From NCBI GenBank assembly GCA_038247995.1, contig JBBRUG010000120.1:1-15729 (forward strand): DNA of 15,729 nt, given 5' to 3'. Positions within the stretch are counted from its first letter, which is position 1; each line of letters starts with the position of its first letter. The translations under genes were made by a program, and so were the position numbers. Of this stretch, positions 1 through 6,282 are shown in pieces. This DNA comes from JBBRUG01 sp038247995 (GTDB lineage Bacteria; Chloroflexota; Chloroflexia; Chloroflexales; Chloroflexaceae). The notes under the pieces are model-generated. The model was given only the letters and a program-made list of their open reading frames with translations, was not told where the DNA came from and did not search any database.

Positions 1-83
1 CGCAGCGCCGCCTCCAGGTCGGGTTGGCGCTGGCCGGCCATGCCGCGCCCGGCCCATGGGTTGAGAATAATGCACGTTTTCAT
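1..83 (-). CDS. Diacylglycerol kinase / YegS-like lipid kinase, N-terminal fragment
   Basis: Only the first 27 codons are inside the window; the gene continues past the left edge. The start is the ATG at 83-81 (read on the minus strand). The peptide begins MKTCIILNPWAGRG, matching the first beta strand and glycine-rich loop (NPxAGxG) of the diacylglycerol kinase catalytic domain, which binds the nucleotide phosphates. Members phosphorylate diacylglycerol, sphingoid bases or related lipids at the membrane. It lies 69 bp downstream of trpB in the same direction, with a 28-bp perfect palindrome between them, so co-transcription is possible but not shown. No strong Shine-Dalgarno is visible. The family call rests on one motif; the exact lipid substrate cannot be judged. 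Confidence 0.7.
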   Translation of the reverse strand, partial: MKTCIILNPWAGRGMAGQRQPDLEAAL

Positions 84-109
84 AGGTTTCCGATTAGGGC
101 GATGTGACT

Positions 110-137
110 GTAAGGGCGGCTCGCGAGCCGCCCTTAC
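110..137. repeat. Perfect 28-bp intergenic palindrome
   Basis: Positions 110-123 (GTAAGGGCGGCTCG) are followed directly by their exact reverse complement at 124-137, with no spacer. It sits 16 bp beyond the trpB stop and 27 bp before the next start. No run of T follows on the minus strand, so it is not a classical intrinsic terminator. Its GC-rich, symmetrical form with TAAGGG/CCCTTA ends is typical of dispersed intergenic palindromes (REP-like elements), though a stem-only terminator or mRNA 3'-end protector would look the same. Confidence 0.75.
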
Positions 138-152
138 GCCGAGTCAGTATCG

Positions 153-1340
153 TTAGATCGTCACCCCGAGGATATCCGCCACGGTAAAGATATCCTTGTC
201 GCCGCGCCCGGAGAGATTGATCAGGATGTTCTGGTCGGCGCGCATTGTCGGCGCGATTTTGATCGCCTCAGCGATGGCGTGGGCGCTCTCCAACGCCGGG
301 ATGATCCCTTCGAGGCGGGCGAGCATCTGGAACGCCGCCATAGCTTCATCGTCGCTGGCGGAGGTGTAGCTGGCCCGGCCATTATCATGCAACCAGGCGT
401 GTTCCGGCCCGATGCTGGCGTAGTCGAGCCCTGCCGACACCGAGTGGGTCAGGCTGATCTGGCCGTCGTCGTCTTGCAGCACATACGAGTAGGTGCCTTG
501 CAGCACACCCGGCTTCGCGCCGAGGAAACGCGCCGCATGATCGCCCAACCCTACCCCGCGCCCGCCGGCTTCCACGCCGCGCAGGCTGACGCTTGCATCC
601 TCAAGGAAGGCGTGGAAGATCCCGATCGCATTAGAGCCGCCGCCGACGCAGGCCAGCACAAGGTCGGGCAGACGTCCTTCTTGCTCAAGCATCTGGGCAC
701 GCGCCTCGCGCCCGATCACGCTCTGAAAGTCGCGTACCATTGTTGGGTAGGGGTGCGGGCCAAGCGCCGATCCAAGTAAGTAGTAGCTCTCGGGGTTGGT
801 CACCCAGTCGCGCATCGCCTCGTTGATTGCGTCCTTTAGCGTGCGCGAGCCGCTGGTGACGCCGCACACCTCCGCGCCGAGCAGCCGCATGCGGAAGACG
901 TTCGGGCTCTGGCGGGCCATATCGTCTACACCCATATAGACAATACAATCCATGCCGAGCAACGCGCAGACTGTCGCTGTCGCCACGCCGTGTTGGCCGG
1001 CGCCGGTTTCGGCGATGATCCGTTGTTTGCCCATCCGCTTGGCCAGCAACCCTTGGCCGAGCGCATTGTTGATCTTATGCGCGCCGGTGTGGGCCAGGTC
1101 TTCGCGCTTGAGGAAGATCCGCGCCCCACCGCAGTGGGCGGTCAGGCGGGCGGCATAGCTGATCGGCGTTGGGCGACCGGTATAGGTGCGGTGCAAATGG
1201 TTGAGTTCGGCCCAGAAACTTGGGTCGGCAGCGACCGCATTATAGGCCGCTTCGAGTTCGGTCACGGCCGGCATCAACGTTTCGGGAACATAACGCCCGC
1301 CATACGGGCCAAACCGGCCGGCGATAGTCGCACTGCTCAT
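153..1340 (-). CDS. trpB: Tryptophan synthase beta chain
   Basis: A 395-aa protein of normal TrpB length. It uses pyridoxal phosphate to condense indole with L-serine into L-tryptophan, normally in an alpha2-beta2 complex with TrpA in the cytoplasm. Visible signatures: the N-terminal GPYGGRYVPETLMPA; the PLP lysine K89 in HTGAHKINNALGQ; the catalytic glutamate E111 in ETGAGQHGVA; and the phosphate-binding loop GGGSN at about 233-237. The C-terminal NLSGRGDKD is also typical of TrpB1-type enzymes. The ATG at 1340 gives the standard N-terminus; GGAAAG lies a few bases upstream as a weak ribosome site. The upstream neighbour in the same direction is the Trm112-like gene. trpF lies about 2 kb upstream, and no trpA is visible, so the pathway genes are scattered. 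Confidence 0.97.
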   Translation of the reverse strand: MSSATIAGRFGPYGGRYVPETLMPAVTELEAAYNAVAADPSFWAELNHLHRTYTGRPTPISYAARLTAHCGGARIFLKREDLAHTGAHKINNALGQGLLAKRMGKQRIIAETGAGQHGVATATVCALLGMDCIVYMGVDDMARQSPNVFRMRLLGAEVCGVTSGSRTLKDAINEAMRDWVTNPESYYLLGSALGPHPYPTMVRDFQSVIGREARAQMLEQEGRLPDLVLACVGGGSNAIGIFHAFLEDASVSLRGVEAGGRGVGLGDHAARFLGAKPGVLQGTYSYVLQDDDGQISLTHSVSAGLDYASIGPEHAWLHDNGRASYTSASDDEAMAAFQMLARLEGIIPALESAHAIAEAIKIAPTMRADQNILINLSGRGDKDIFTVADILGVTI

Positions 1341-1361
1341 GGATTCACTTTCCAGGTACCA

Positions 1362-1416
1362 AGAACCGAGAACCGAGAACCATGGCCTGGTTCTTTGGTT
1401 CTCGGTTCGCGGTTCT
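1362..1416. repeat. Heptamer-based inverted repeat between Trm112-like gene and trpB
   Basis: The left half carries AGAACCG-type heptamers and the right half carries GGTTCTC-type heptamers. The best stem pairs 1370-1382 (GAACCGAGAACCA) with 1396-1408 (TGGTTCTCGGTTC), a perfect 13-bp match with a 13-nt loop. The 7-bp periodicity inside each arm shows it is a folded short tandem repeat. It fills most of the gap between two same-strand genes. No T-run follows, so termination is not established. Confidence 0.7.
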
Positions 1417-1422
1417 AACCAG

Positions 1423-1764
1423 TTACTTCTGGATCAGGCTCTCGTCTTTGTACTTCTCGCCCTCTTCGATCAGCATAATCGGAATGCCGTCTTCGACTGG
1501 GTAGCGGAAGCCATTGCGGCGGTTTACCAGCCACTCTTTGCCGTCGGTGTCGGTCAGCAGTTCCACCGGGCCTTTGTCGGCTGGATCGGCGAGAATGCTC
1601 AACAGTTCCGGGCTGATACTGCGCTTCTGGCCGGCGCTGTCCAGCGCGGTGGCCGGCGCCAGGTCGAACACACTGTCTTCGCGGTACTGCCGAATCGCGC
1701 GGACGACTACCACAACCAGGCCCGCCAGGGCCAGCAAGCCCAGGATGCGTACGACGTTCTTCAT
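1423..1764 (-). CDS. Membrane-anchored Trm112-like (UPF0434-type) protein lacking zinc cysteines
   Basis: A 113-aa protein. Residues about 4-22 (RILGLLALAGLVVVVVRAI) form one transmembrane helix. The C-terminal part, LLSILADPADKGPVELL through GFRYPVEDGIPIMLIEE, matches the small Trm112/YcaR-like fold in pattern. In many members that fold starts with CPxCK and carries further cysteines; here those positions are non-cysteine, so zinc binding is unlikely. Classical Trm112 activates methyltransferases, but this anchored, cysteine-free form has no assignable partner. The ATG at 1764 is chosen over an upstream in-frame start at 1851 because a perfect AAGGAGG lies 5 nt before it. It sits between the phosphoesterase and trpB on the same strand. 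Confidence 0.7.
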   Translation of the reverse strand: MKNVVRILGLLALAGLVVVVVRAIRQYREDSVFDLAPATALDSAGQKRSISPELLSILADPADKGPVELLTDTDGKEWLVNRRNGFRYPVEDGIPIMLIEEGEKYKDESLIQK

Positions 1765-1769
1765 CAAAT

Positions 1770-1776
1770 CCTCCTT
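1770..1776 (-). promoter_or_regulatory. Ribosome binding site fixing the Trm112-like start
   Basis: On the minus strand the sequence AAGGAGG ends 5 nt before the ATG at 1764. It is one of the strongest Shine-Dalgarno matches in the window. It argues against the in-frame start at 1851, which would add 29 residues of poor character before the transmembrane helix. Confidence 0.85.
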
Positions 1777-1850
1777 ATCCATGCTTGGTAAGCTACGAAA
1801 ATCTAGTTTGAGAAACCTACGCTGCATCACGCTATCCACACCTCGTGCCA

Positions 1851-1856
1851 ATTATA
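1851..1856 (-). promoter_or_regulatory. Possible -10 element (TATAAT) before the Trm112-like gene
   Basis: A perfect TATAAT on the minus strand overlaps the stop codon of the phosphoesterase gene, about 87 bp before the Trm112-like start. No convincing -35 lies 16-18 bp upstream, so this is only a weak candidate for an internal promoter serving the Trm112-like gene and trpB. Confidence 0.3.
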
Positions 1857-3357
1857 CCCGATCGCGGCGTAAGCGCCGCCGCAGCGGGGCCGGCCCATTT
1901 TCCCAGCGTTGCGGCGTTTCTTCGCCGCCCATCCAGACCAAGAGTTGCCCGACCGGCCGATCGCCTTCAGGGTAACGGATCTCCAGGAACGGACAGCGCT
2001 GTTCCTGGTGGTGCATCGTTGCGACATCGAAGATAATCTCGGTCCAACTGCCGGTGTTGATATAGGTTTGCGCCTTGCCGAGCGGCACGACACGCGCCAT
2101 GTGCGTATGTCCGCACACAAAGAGCACGTCGTCCTGATGCTCGGGGCGGCGTGCCAGGCTCAGCATCTCGCGGGCGTAGCGGTCGTTGAAAGCGCGCACT
2201 TCACGTTCAACCTGGCGGCGAGCCTCACTACGCACCTGGTCGATCACTGGATCGGGCGGCTCGACGTTGCCGGCCACTTCACTCACCTGGCGCGACACCT
2301 CACGCTGGCGGGCCACGCGCTCGCTACGGAAACGGGCAAGCAACAGCCAGATCAGGTTGAACGGTGGGGCGCTGAAGATGCCCCCCGGCCCGGCGCCCGT
2401 GATCGGCATATGGTGGGGGGTGGGCCAGGCGACAACTTGAAAGAAGCCGGTAATGCCGCGAATAGTGAACGCGCGGGTGGCTCGATCGCGCAGACGCGGC
2501 AGGGCGAGCAGATACCAGAGAAAGGCCGATGTCGGTTTGACGTTATCGATCAGCGGCGCGATCGCCAGGTCGACATCTTCCAGTTCGTTGATCACCTCTT
2601 TGACCAGTTGGGTGCCGCGTACAACTTCGAAGGGCTCGGTGACCCCTGCGAAATGCACGAAGCGATTCCAGCTGTCGTACTGATTACCGTGAACAAGGTA
2701 GATCCCGCCGCCGTGGTAGTTCAACCCAAAGCGTAGGCGCGGATCGTGCGCCTGGAAACCCAATGCGGCGCGAAAGCGCGCCTTGGCGGTGGGGTAGTGC
2801 AGTTCAAAGTCGTGGTTGCCGATCAGTACGGTGATCTGATTGTCGGGGCTGCATACAAAGCGTTCCAGGGCTGCAAAGATGGCGGCGTGCGCCTGTACAA
2901 CGCCGTCCACGCGCAGGCCTGCGGCTCGATCGCTCCATTCATCGTCGGGCACGTGCGGTATACGCACCTGGAGCATTTCGAGCGTATCGCCGGCGAGGAT
3001 TAACTCGGTCGGTTCGCCGTTGTTCACATACGTGTCGAGAAAAGTGATCAGTTCGTCGTCGAGGGTGAAGTCGTCGAGCCGGTCGCCGCCGCCGAGGTGC
3101 AAGTCGCTCACGATGATCCGGCGCATGCGCGGGTTGATCGTAGCCGGGTCGATCGGTGGGGTTGCATAGGCTGTCGGTTCAAGCGCCACCCGGCGCAGCC
3201 AGAGAAAGATCCAGCGTGCGGCAAAGGCCAAACCAATCAGGCTCAGAATCGTGCCGAATATGCGGCTGAACCTGCGCCACCGGCTGCTAAGCGGCGCGCG
3301 CGGCGGCAATGAAGGCCTCGATCTGTTGGGGATCTTTCGCACCAGCAATCTCGACAC
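1852..3357 (-). CDS. Membrane-anchored calcineurin-like metallophosphoesterase
   Basis: Up to 501 aa. The two-metal phosphoesterase motifs are present in order: SDLHLGGGD (D85, H87), GDTLEM (D124), GNHDFE (N181, H182, D183), VHGNQYD (H223) and CGHTHM (H417, H419), followed by NTGSW. A basic N-terminus and one hydrophobic helix at about residues 34-53 suggest a membrane-anchored catalytic domain. A second hydrophobic stretch, about 330-341, may be peripheral. The substrate is unknown; relatives include UDP-diacylglucosamine hydrolase-like and nucleotidase-like enzymes. The first usable start is a GTG at 3357, which overlaps the end of trpF by 71 bp. No ATG follows until residue 78, inside the catalytic domain, and any GTG/TTG closer to the trpF stop would cut into the helix. 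The start is therefore uncertain, but the overlap looks genuine. Confidence 0.88.
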   Translation of the reverse strand: MSRLLVRKIPNRSRPSLPPRAPLSSRWRRFSRIFGTILSLIGLAFAARWIFLWLRRVALEPTAYATPPIDPATINPRMRRIIVSDLHLGGGDRLDDFTLDDELITFLDTYVNNGEPTELILAGDTLEMLQVRIPHVPDDEWSDRAAGLRVDGVVQAHAAIFAALERFVCSPDNQITVLIGNHDFELHYPTAKARFRAALGFQAHDPRLRFGLNYHGGGIYLVHGNQYDSWNRFVHFAGVTEPFEVVRGTQLVKEVINELEDVDLAIAPLIDNVKPTSAFLWYLLALPRLRDRATRAFTIRGITGFFQVVAWPTPHHMPITGAGPGGIFSAPPFNLIWLLLARFRSERVARQREVSRQVSEVAGNVEPPDPVIDQVRSEARRQVEREVRAFNDRYAREMLSLARRPEHQDDVLFVCGHTHMARVVPLGKAQTYINTGSWTEIIFDVATMHHQEQRCPFLEIRYPEGDRPVGQLLVWMGGEETPQRWENGPAPLRRRLRRDRV

Positions 3358-3940
3358 CGCTGCTCACATCAACCCCCCATGGGCGCACCTGGGCGATGGC
3401 AGTGGCGATATTCGCCGGGGTCAATCCACCGGCCAGAATCAGGGGCACCTGGGCCGCGAGTTGGGCGGCCCGCATCCAATCGGCAGCAACACCCGTGCCA
3501 CCATACGCGCCCGGCACATGCGCATCAACCATCAGTCGTGGGCCGATACTCATGTGCGCTGTGTGATCAGCCGAGCTACCTTGAACGAGTACGACCCATG
3601 CGGCTTCAGCGGGCGTATTATCCATGCGGATCGCTTTGATCACGGGGCGCTGAACCGCCTCAGCGTAGGTCGGTGGCTCGTCGCCGCTCAGTTGCACGAG
3701 ATCGAGCCCGACCTGGGTGCTGATCGTGTTGATCATGGCGGGCGCTGTATTAACAAATAGCCCAACAACCAGAGGATGTGGGCCGGGGCGTGCGCGCAGC
3801 GCATGCACAATCGTTGCGCCTTCGGTTGGGCTGATCTGACGGCGACTTGGCGCAAACACCAAACCGATCAGATCAGCCCCGGCGGAAGCGGCAGCCTGCG
3901 CATGTGCGACCGTGCGTAGGCCACAGATCTTTATAATCAT
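3287..3940 (-). CDS. trpF: Phosphoribosylanthranilate isomerase
   Basis: A 217-aa TIM-barrel enzyme of normal length. It converts N-(5'-phosphoribosyl)anthranilate to CdRP, the third step from chorismate to tryptophan. Visible motifs: KICGLRT with the catalytic cysteine C6; GLVFAPSRRQIS; VVGLFVN; LDLVQLSGDE; LMVDA..GGTG with the catalytic aspartate D139; ILAGGLTPANI; and the phosphate-binding VDVSSGVE. I use the ATG at 3940, which gives the canonical MIIKICGLRT start. An in-frame ATG at 3967 would add nine residues not typical of the family and would put the start inside a hairpin repeat. The phosphoesterase gene overlaps its 3' end, so the two are probably translated from one message. Confidence 0.95.
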   Translation of the reverse strand: MIIKICGLRTVAHAQAAASAGADLIGLVFAPSRRQISPTEGATIVHALRARPGPHPLVVGLFVNTAPAMINTISTQVGLDLVQLSGDEPPTYAEAVQRPVIKAIRMDNTPAEAAWVVLVQGSSADHTAHMSIGPRLMVDAHVPGAYGGTGVAADWMRAAQLAAQVPLILAGGLTPANIATAIAQVRPWGVDVSSGVEIAGAKDPQQIEAFIAAARAA

Positions 3941-3951
3941 AACGATGTTAT

Positions 3952-3999
3952 GGATTGCGCGTTGCATGCTTGGGTGTCCAACTACGCAACACGCAATCC
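3952..3999. repeat. Hairpin with heptamer-like arms upstream of trpF
   Basis: The left arm 3952-3965 (GGATTGCGCGTTGC) and right arm 3986-3999 (GCAACACGCAATCC) pair over 14 bp with one mismatch and a 20-nt loop. The right arm contains ACGCAAC followed by ACGCAAT, a 7-bp period. It fills most of the gap between the NYN gene stop and the trpF start. No T-run follows on the minus strand, so it is described as a repeat hairpin rather than a terminator. Confidence 0.65.
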
Positions 4000-4014
4000 G
4001 CCGATTGCAGGGCT

Positions 4015-5853
4015 TTAGCCTGCGGTGCTCGCACCATCTTCGCGCAGGGCGTAATAGATCCGCTTGCCGCGCCCGCTGCGCTCCAGCGCGCCGCCGTTGA
4101 TCGCCTGTTTGGCCATGGTGCGCATTTGTTCGTTCGTACGCGCCAATCCCTGGGTCTGGCGCAGGTTACGCAACCCGTCGAAGATCTGCTGGAATGATAC
4201 CGGCTTGCTGAAGCCGCGCATCATTTCGTGGAAAGCGGCCCACTCTGCGCTGGTGAACTCGATCTCTTCCGCCGGCGCGCCAGCGTCTTCGTCGGTTTCG
4301 CCGGTAACCGGCTCCGGTTCCGCCATCGGCGCGGCGACTGCCACCGGCTCCGGTTCCGCCACCGACGCGGCGACTGGTTCACTTACTTCTTCCAGTGCCG
4401 ACGGTTCCTCAGCGAGTGGCTCAGCCGGCGTCGGTTCAGCCGGTGTTTCACCCTGCGCTTCTTCCAGTGCCGGCGTGCCGAGCAGCGCGTCGGGTGCGGG
4501 CGCATCGAAGATCAGGCCGGCAGCGGCGAGCAGATCGTCGGAGATGATGTTGAACGGTATTTCCGGGAGCGCCGGCTCAGGTATCGCCGCACCAAGGGTA
4601 ACCGGTGCCGCGGCCTGATCAGCCTCTACTTCAGACGTGCTTTCGGCGCGCGCGTCCATGTCGGGAGCGGTGTAATCGAGTTCATCGCTCTCGTGCTCAG
4701 TTCCGACCAGTTCAAGCCCGGCGTCGGTGGTGGCGCCGCCTTGACCACGCCGTGAACGCCGGCGGCGGCGGCGGCCGGTTGGCGCCGGCGGTGTTACGAC
4801 CGGCTCGCTTGGGCTTGCCGCTTTGACCAAATCTTTGCGCCCATTGGCAGCTACAACCTGGTCGTCAATCGGCTCGATCAGGGGTGTATCTTCGCTGAGC
4901 GCGGCGGCGAACTGCGACAGCTTGTTAGCGTCTTCACCGGGCAGGAAGACCTCGTTGACCGTGCCGTTGGTGAAGATCTGTACCTTCCCACGCTTCTCGG
5001 CATCGACCACAAAGTCCTTGAACTTAGCAAAGGGCCGGCCATTCAGGTCGCGATAGCGGCTCTCTTTGAAGTCGCCGCCCATCAACTCCTTCATCACCAA
5101 CTTGATCGAACCCAACGTCGAGACGTACCCGCGCTTGCGCACGAGATGGATCGCCTCAACCAGTACATCGTAGATCGCGTCCTCGTTTGCGGCGACGGGC
5201 GCGGGCACAGGTGCCGGTGCCGGTGTCGGCATTGGCGTCGGTACGGGTGCAGAGGGCGGGGTGGCCACGGGCTCAGCCAGCGGCTCAAGACCACGCACCA
5301 ATTCGGTAGCGCGGTTGGCGATCGCCGTTGCGGCAACACTAGCAATCGGTTGCCGTCCGACGAGTTGTTCGTAGAAGACGAACTCATCGGCGCTTTGGGC
5401 AAGGTGCGTGCTGGCCGCACCGCCGATACCGATGACATACACCTCTTTGCCTTGTTGGCGGATCGAGGTGACAAGCGGGATAAAGTCGCGATCGCCGGTT
5501 ACCAACACAAACTTACTGATGTTTGTATTCGTGAACAGGGTCTTCATTGCGTCGATACAGAGATTCATATCAACGCTATTCTTGATCGCGCGTCCGGTGC
5601 GACCGGCATCTTTGTCGTAATAATACGTTGCGACATAGATCGGTTCGATCGCGTTGGCGTAGAGGGCGCTGGTGACGCGTGGGTAGCGATACCAGTCGGC
5701 GTAGGCGCGGGAAATAACTACCCGGCCAAGGTCGCCACAGCGGTCCATGATCGCTTCGAAATTCGGGTTAGCGTTTAGCTTGTCGCGTACGCTGACATAG
5801 ACATTTTCGAAGTCGATAAAAACCGCGACATCAGGTCGCCTTTGCTCATACAT
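4015..5853 (-). CDS. NYN-domain (LabA/DUF88-type) protein with LOTUS/OST-HTH-like and C-terminal helical domains
   Basis: A 612-aa multi-domain protein. Residues about 8-166 are a NYN/PIN-like nuclease domain with the acidic residues D14 and N17 (FIDFENV), D95 (NSVDMNLCIDAM) and D121/D123 (LVTGDRDF). A Pro/Ala/Val linker (about 195-222) follows, then a LOTUS/OST-HTH-like domain (about 225-305: AIYDVLVEAI...RGYVSTLGSIK) of the kind linked to RNA binding. Next come an Arg-rich patch (361-369), a long acidic Ala/Pro/Glu region (about 375-530), and a C-terminal helix-turn-helix-like domain (about 532-606). A role in RNA processing or turnover is inferred; the target is unknown. The ATG at 5853 starts just before the NYN core, with AGGAG 14 nt upstream, which is rather distant. 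It leads the trpF-phosphoesterase-Trm112-trpB series, and a promoter lies about 360 bp upstream. Confidence 0.88.
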   Translation of the reverse strand: MYEQRRPDVAVFIDFENVYVSVRDKLNANPNFEAIMDRCGDLGRVVISRAYADWYRYPRVTSALYANAIEPIYVATYYYDKDAGRTGRAIKNSVDMNLCIDAMKTLFTNTNISKFVLVTGDRDFIPLVTSIRQQGKEVYVIGIGGAASTHLAQSADEFVFYEQLVGRQPIASVAATAIANRATELVRGLEPLAEPVATPPSAPVPTPMPTPAPAPVPAPVAANEDAIYDVLVEAIHLVRKRGYVSTLGSIKLVMKELMGGDFKESRYRDLNGRPFAKFKDFVVDAEKRGKVQIFTNGTVNEVFLPGEDANKLSQFAAALSEDTPLIEPIDDQVVAANGRKDLVKAASPSEPVVTPPAPTGRRRRRRSRRGQGGATTDAGLELVGTEHESDELDYTAPDMDARAESTSEVEADQAAAPVTLGAAIPEPALPEIPFNIISDDLLAAAGLIFDAPAPDALLGTPALEEAQGETPAEPTPAEPLAEEPSALEEVSEPVAASVAEPEPVAVAAPMAEPEPVTGETDEDAGAPAEEIEFTSAEWAAFHEMMRGFSKPVSFQQIFDGLRNLRQTQGLARTNEQMRTMAKQAINGGALERSGRGKRIYYALREDGASTAG

Positions 5854-6119
5854 TGTCGGTCGGTCTGCTCCTGTGAATCGTCGCGGAGCGGGGATGTGGG
5901 GGGAATACTTCGGGGCCAGCGTAGGTACGCAATGTTAAGCAGTGTCATGCTGAAGCCGTTGCACTTCCGATCCGGTCATCGTGCGTTCAGTCTTGACGGT
6001 GTGCTACCGCCGCCGGAAGCGGGCGTAATCACCTGGATCTGATCAAGCCTGCCGTCAAACTGATCGCTCACACTGCTGAAACGGGCTGCGCGCATACATG
6101 TAGCGCCGGGAAATTCCCC

Positions 6120-6191
6120 TTAGCCTACCTCGCGTCGCTCATAATCGATGCGGTAAATGTTCCTGGTCGCAGCTTCTGGAGGGCGCCGCAT
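6120..6191 (-). CDS. Possible 23-aa leader peptide or gene remnant
   Basis: ATG at 6191 to TAA at 6122-6120 on the minus strand, beginning about 20 nt inside the transcript predicted from the promoter at 6220-6248. The peptide contains NIYRIDYERR, which resembles the opening of bacterial AP2-like DNA-binding modules (N-I-x-R-I-D). It could be a relic of such a gene or a translated leader controlling the NYN operon. There is no good Shine-Dalgarno, and an ORF this short can arise by chance. Confidence 0.2.
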   Translation of the reverse strand: MRRPPEAATRNIYRIDYERREVG

Positions 6192-6219
6192 CCCGGTCAG
6201 AAAAGCTGTTTCCGCTGCT

Positions 6220-6248
6220 ACTATAGCATTACAATGCTGCAAATGCAA
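6220..6248 (-). promoter_or_regulatory. Sigma-70-type promoter for the NYN-trpF-trpB series
   Basis: Minus strand: -35 TTGCAT (6248-6243), a 17-bp spacer, and -10 TATAGT (6225-6220) preceded by TGC, an extended -10. Initiation would fall near 6213. It lies about 35 bp past the GT39 stop and points at the NYN gene, giving a leader of about 360 nt. Confidence 0.6.
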
Positions 6249-6282
6249 ACCCCTTGCGAAGCCGGAAGTGAGCCTTCAGCCT

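Larger units (their letters stand above)
5854..6282. other. 429-bp gap between NYN gene and GT39 gene: promoter and long leader
   Basis: No convincing protein gene lies here on either strand. On the minus strand it holds a good promoter (6220-6248), a possible 23-codon upstream ORF (6120-6191), and the NYN ribosome site (AGGAG, 5868-5872). Two AGCCTTC heptamers at 6271-6284 overlap the GT39 stop codon. The remaining stretch, about 5880-6115, shows no strong palindrome and no RNA family I recognise. Confidence 0.6.

Noticed and set aside
279..779. Open frame on the plus strand opposite trpB
   Set aside because: It is the antisense shadow of a very well-conserved trpB, has no ribosome site and no recognisable protein character.
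1362..1416. Intrinsic terminator before trpB
   Set aside because: The hairpin is clear, but no T-run follows and its arms are heptamer repeats, so it is listed as a repeat. The same reasoning applies to 110-137, 3952-3999 and 12392-12435.
1765..1851. Longer Trm112-like start at 1851
   Set aside because: A perfect AAGGAGG immediately before ATG 1764 and the position of the transmembrane helix favour the shorter form.
3941..3967. Longer trpF start at ATG 3967
   Set aside because: The nine extra residues are not typical of the family and the start would lie in a hairpin; ATG 3940 gives the canonical MIIKICGLRT.
5842..6042. 66-codon plus-strand frame in the NYN upstream gap
   Set aside because: It overlaps the NYN start on the other strand, shows no ribosome site and has no protein-like composition.
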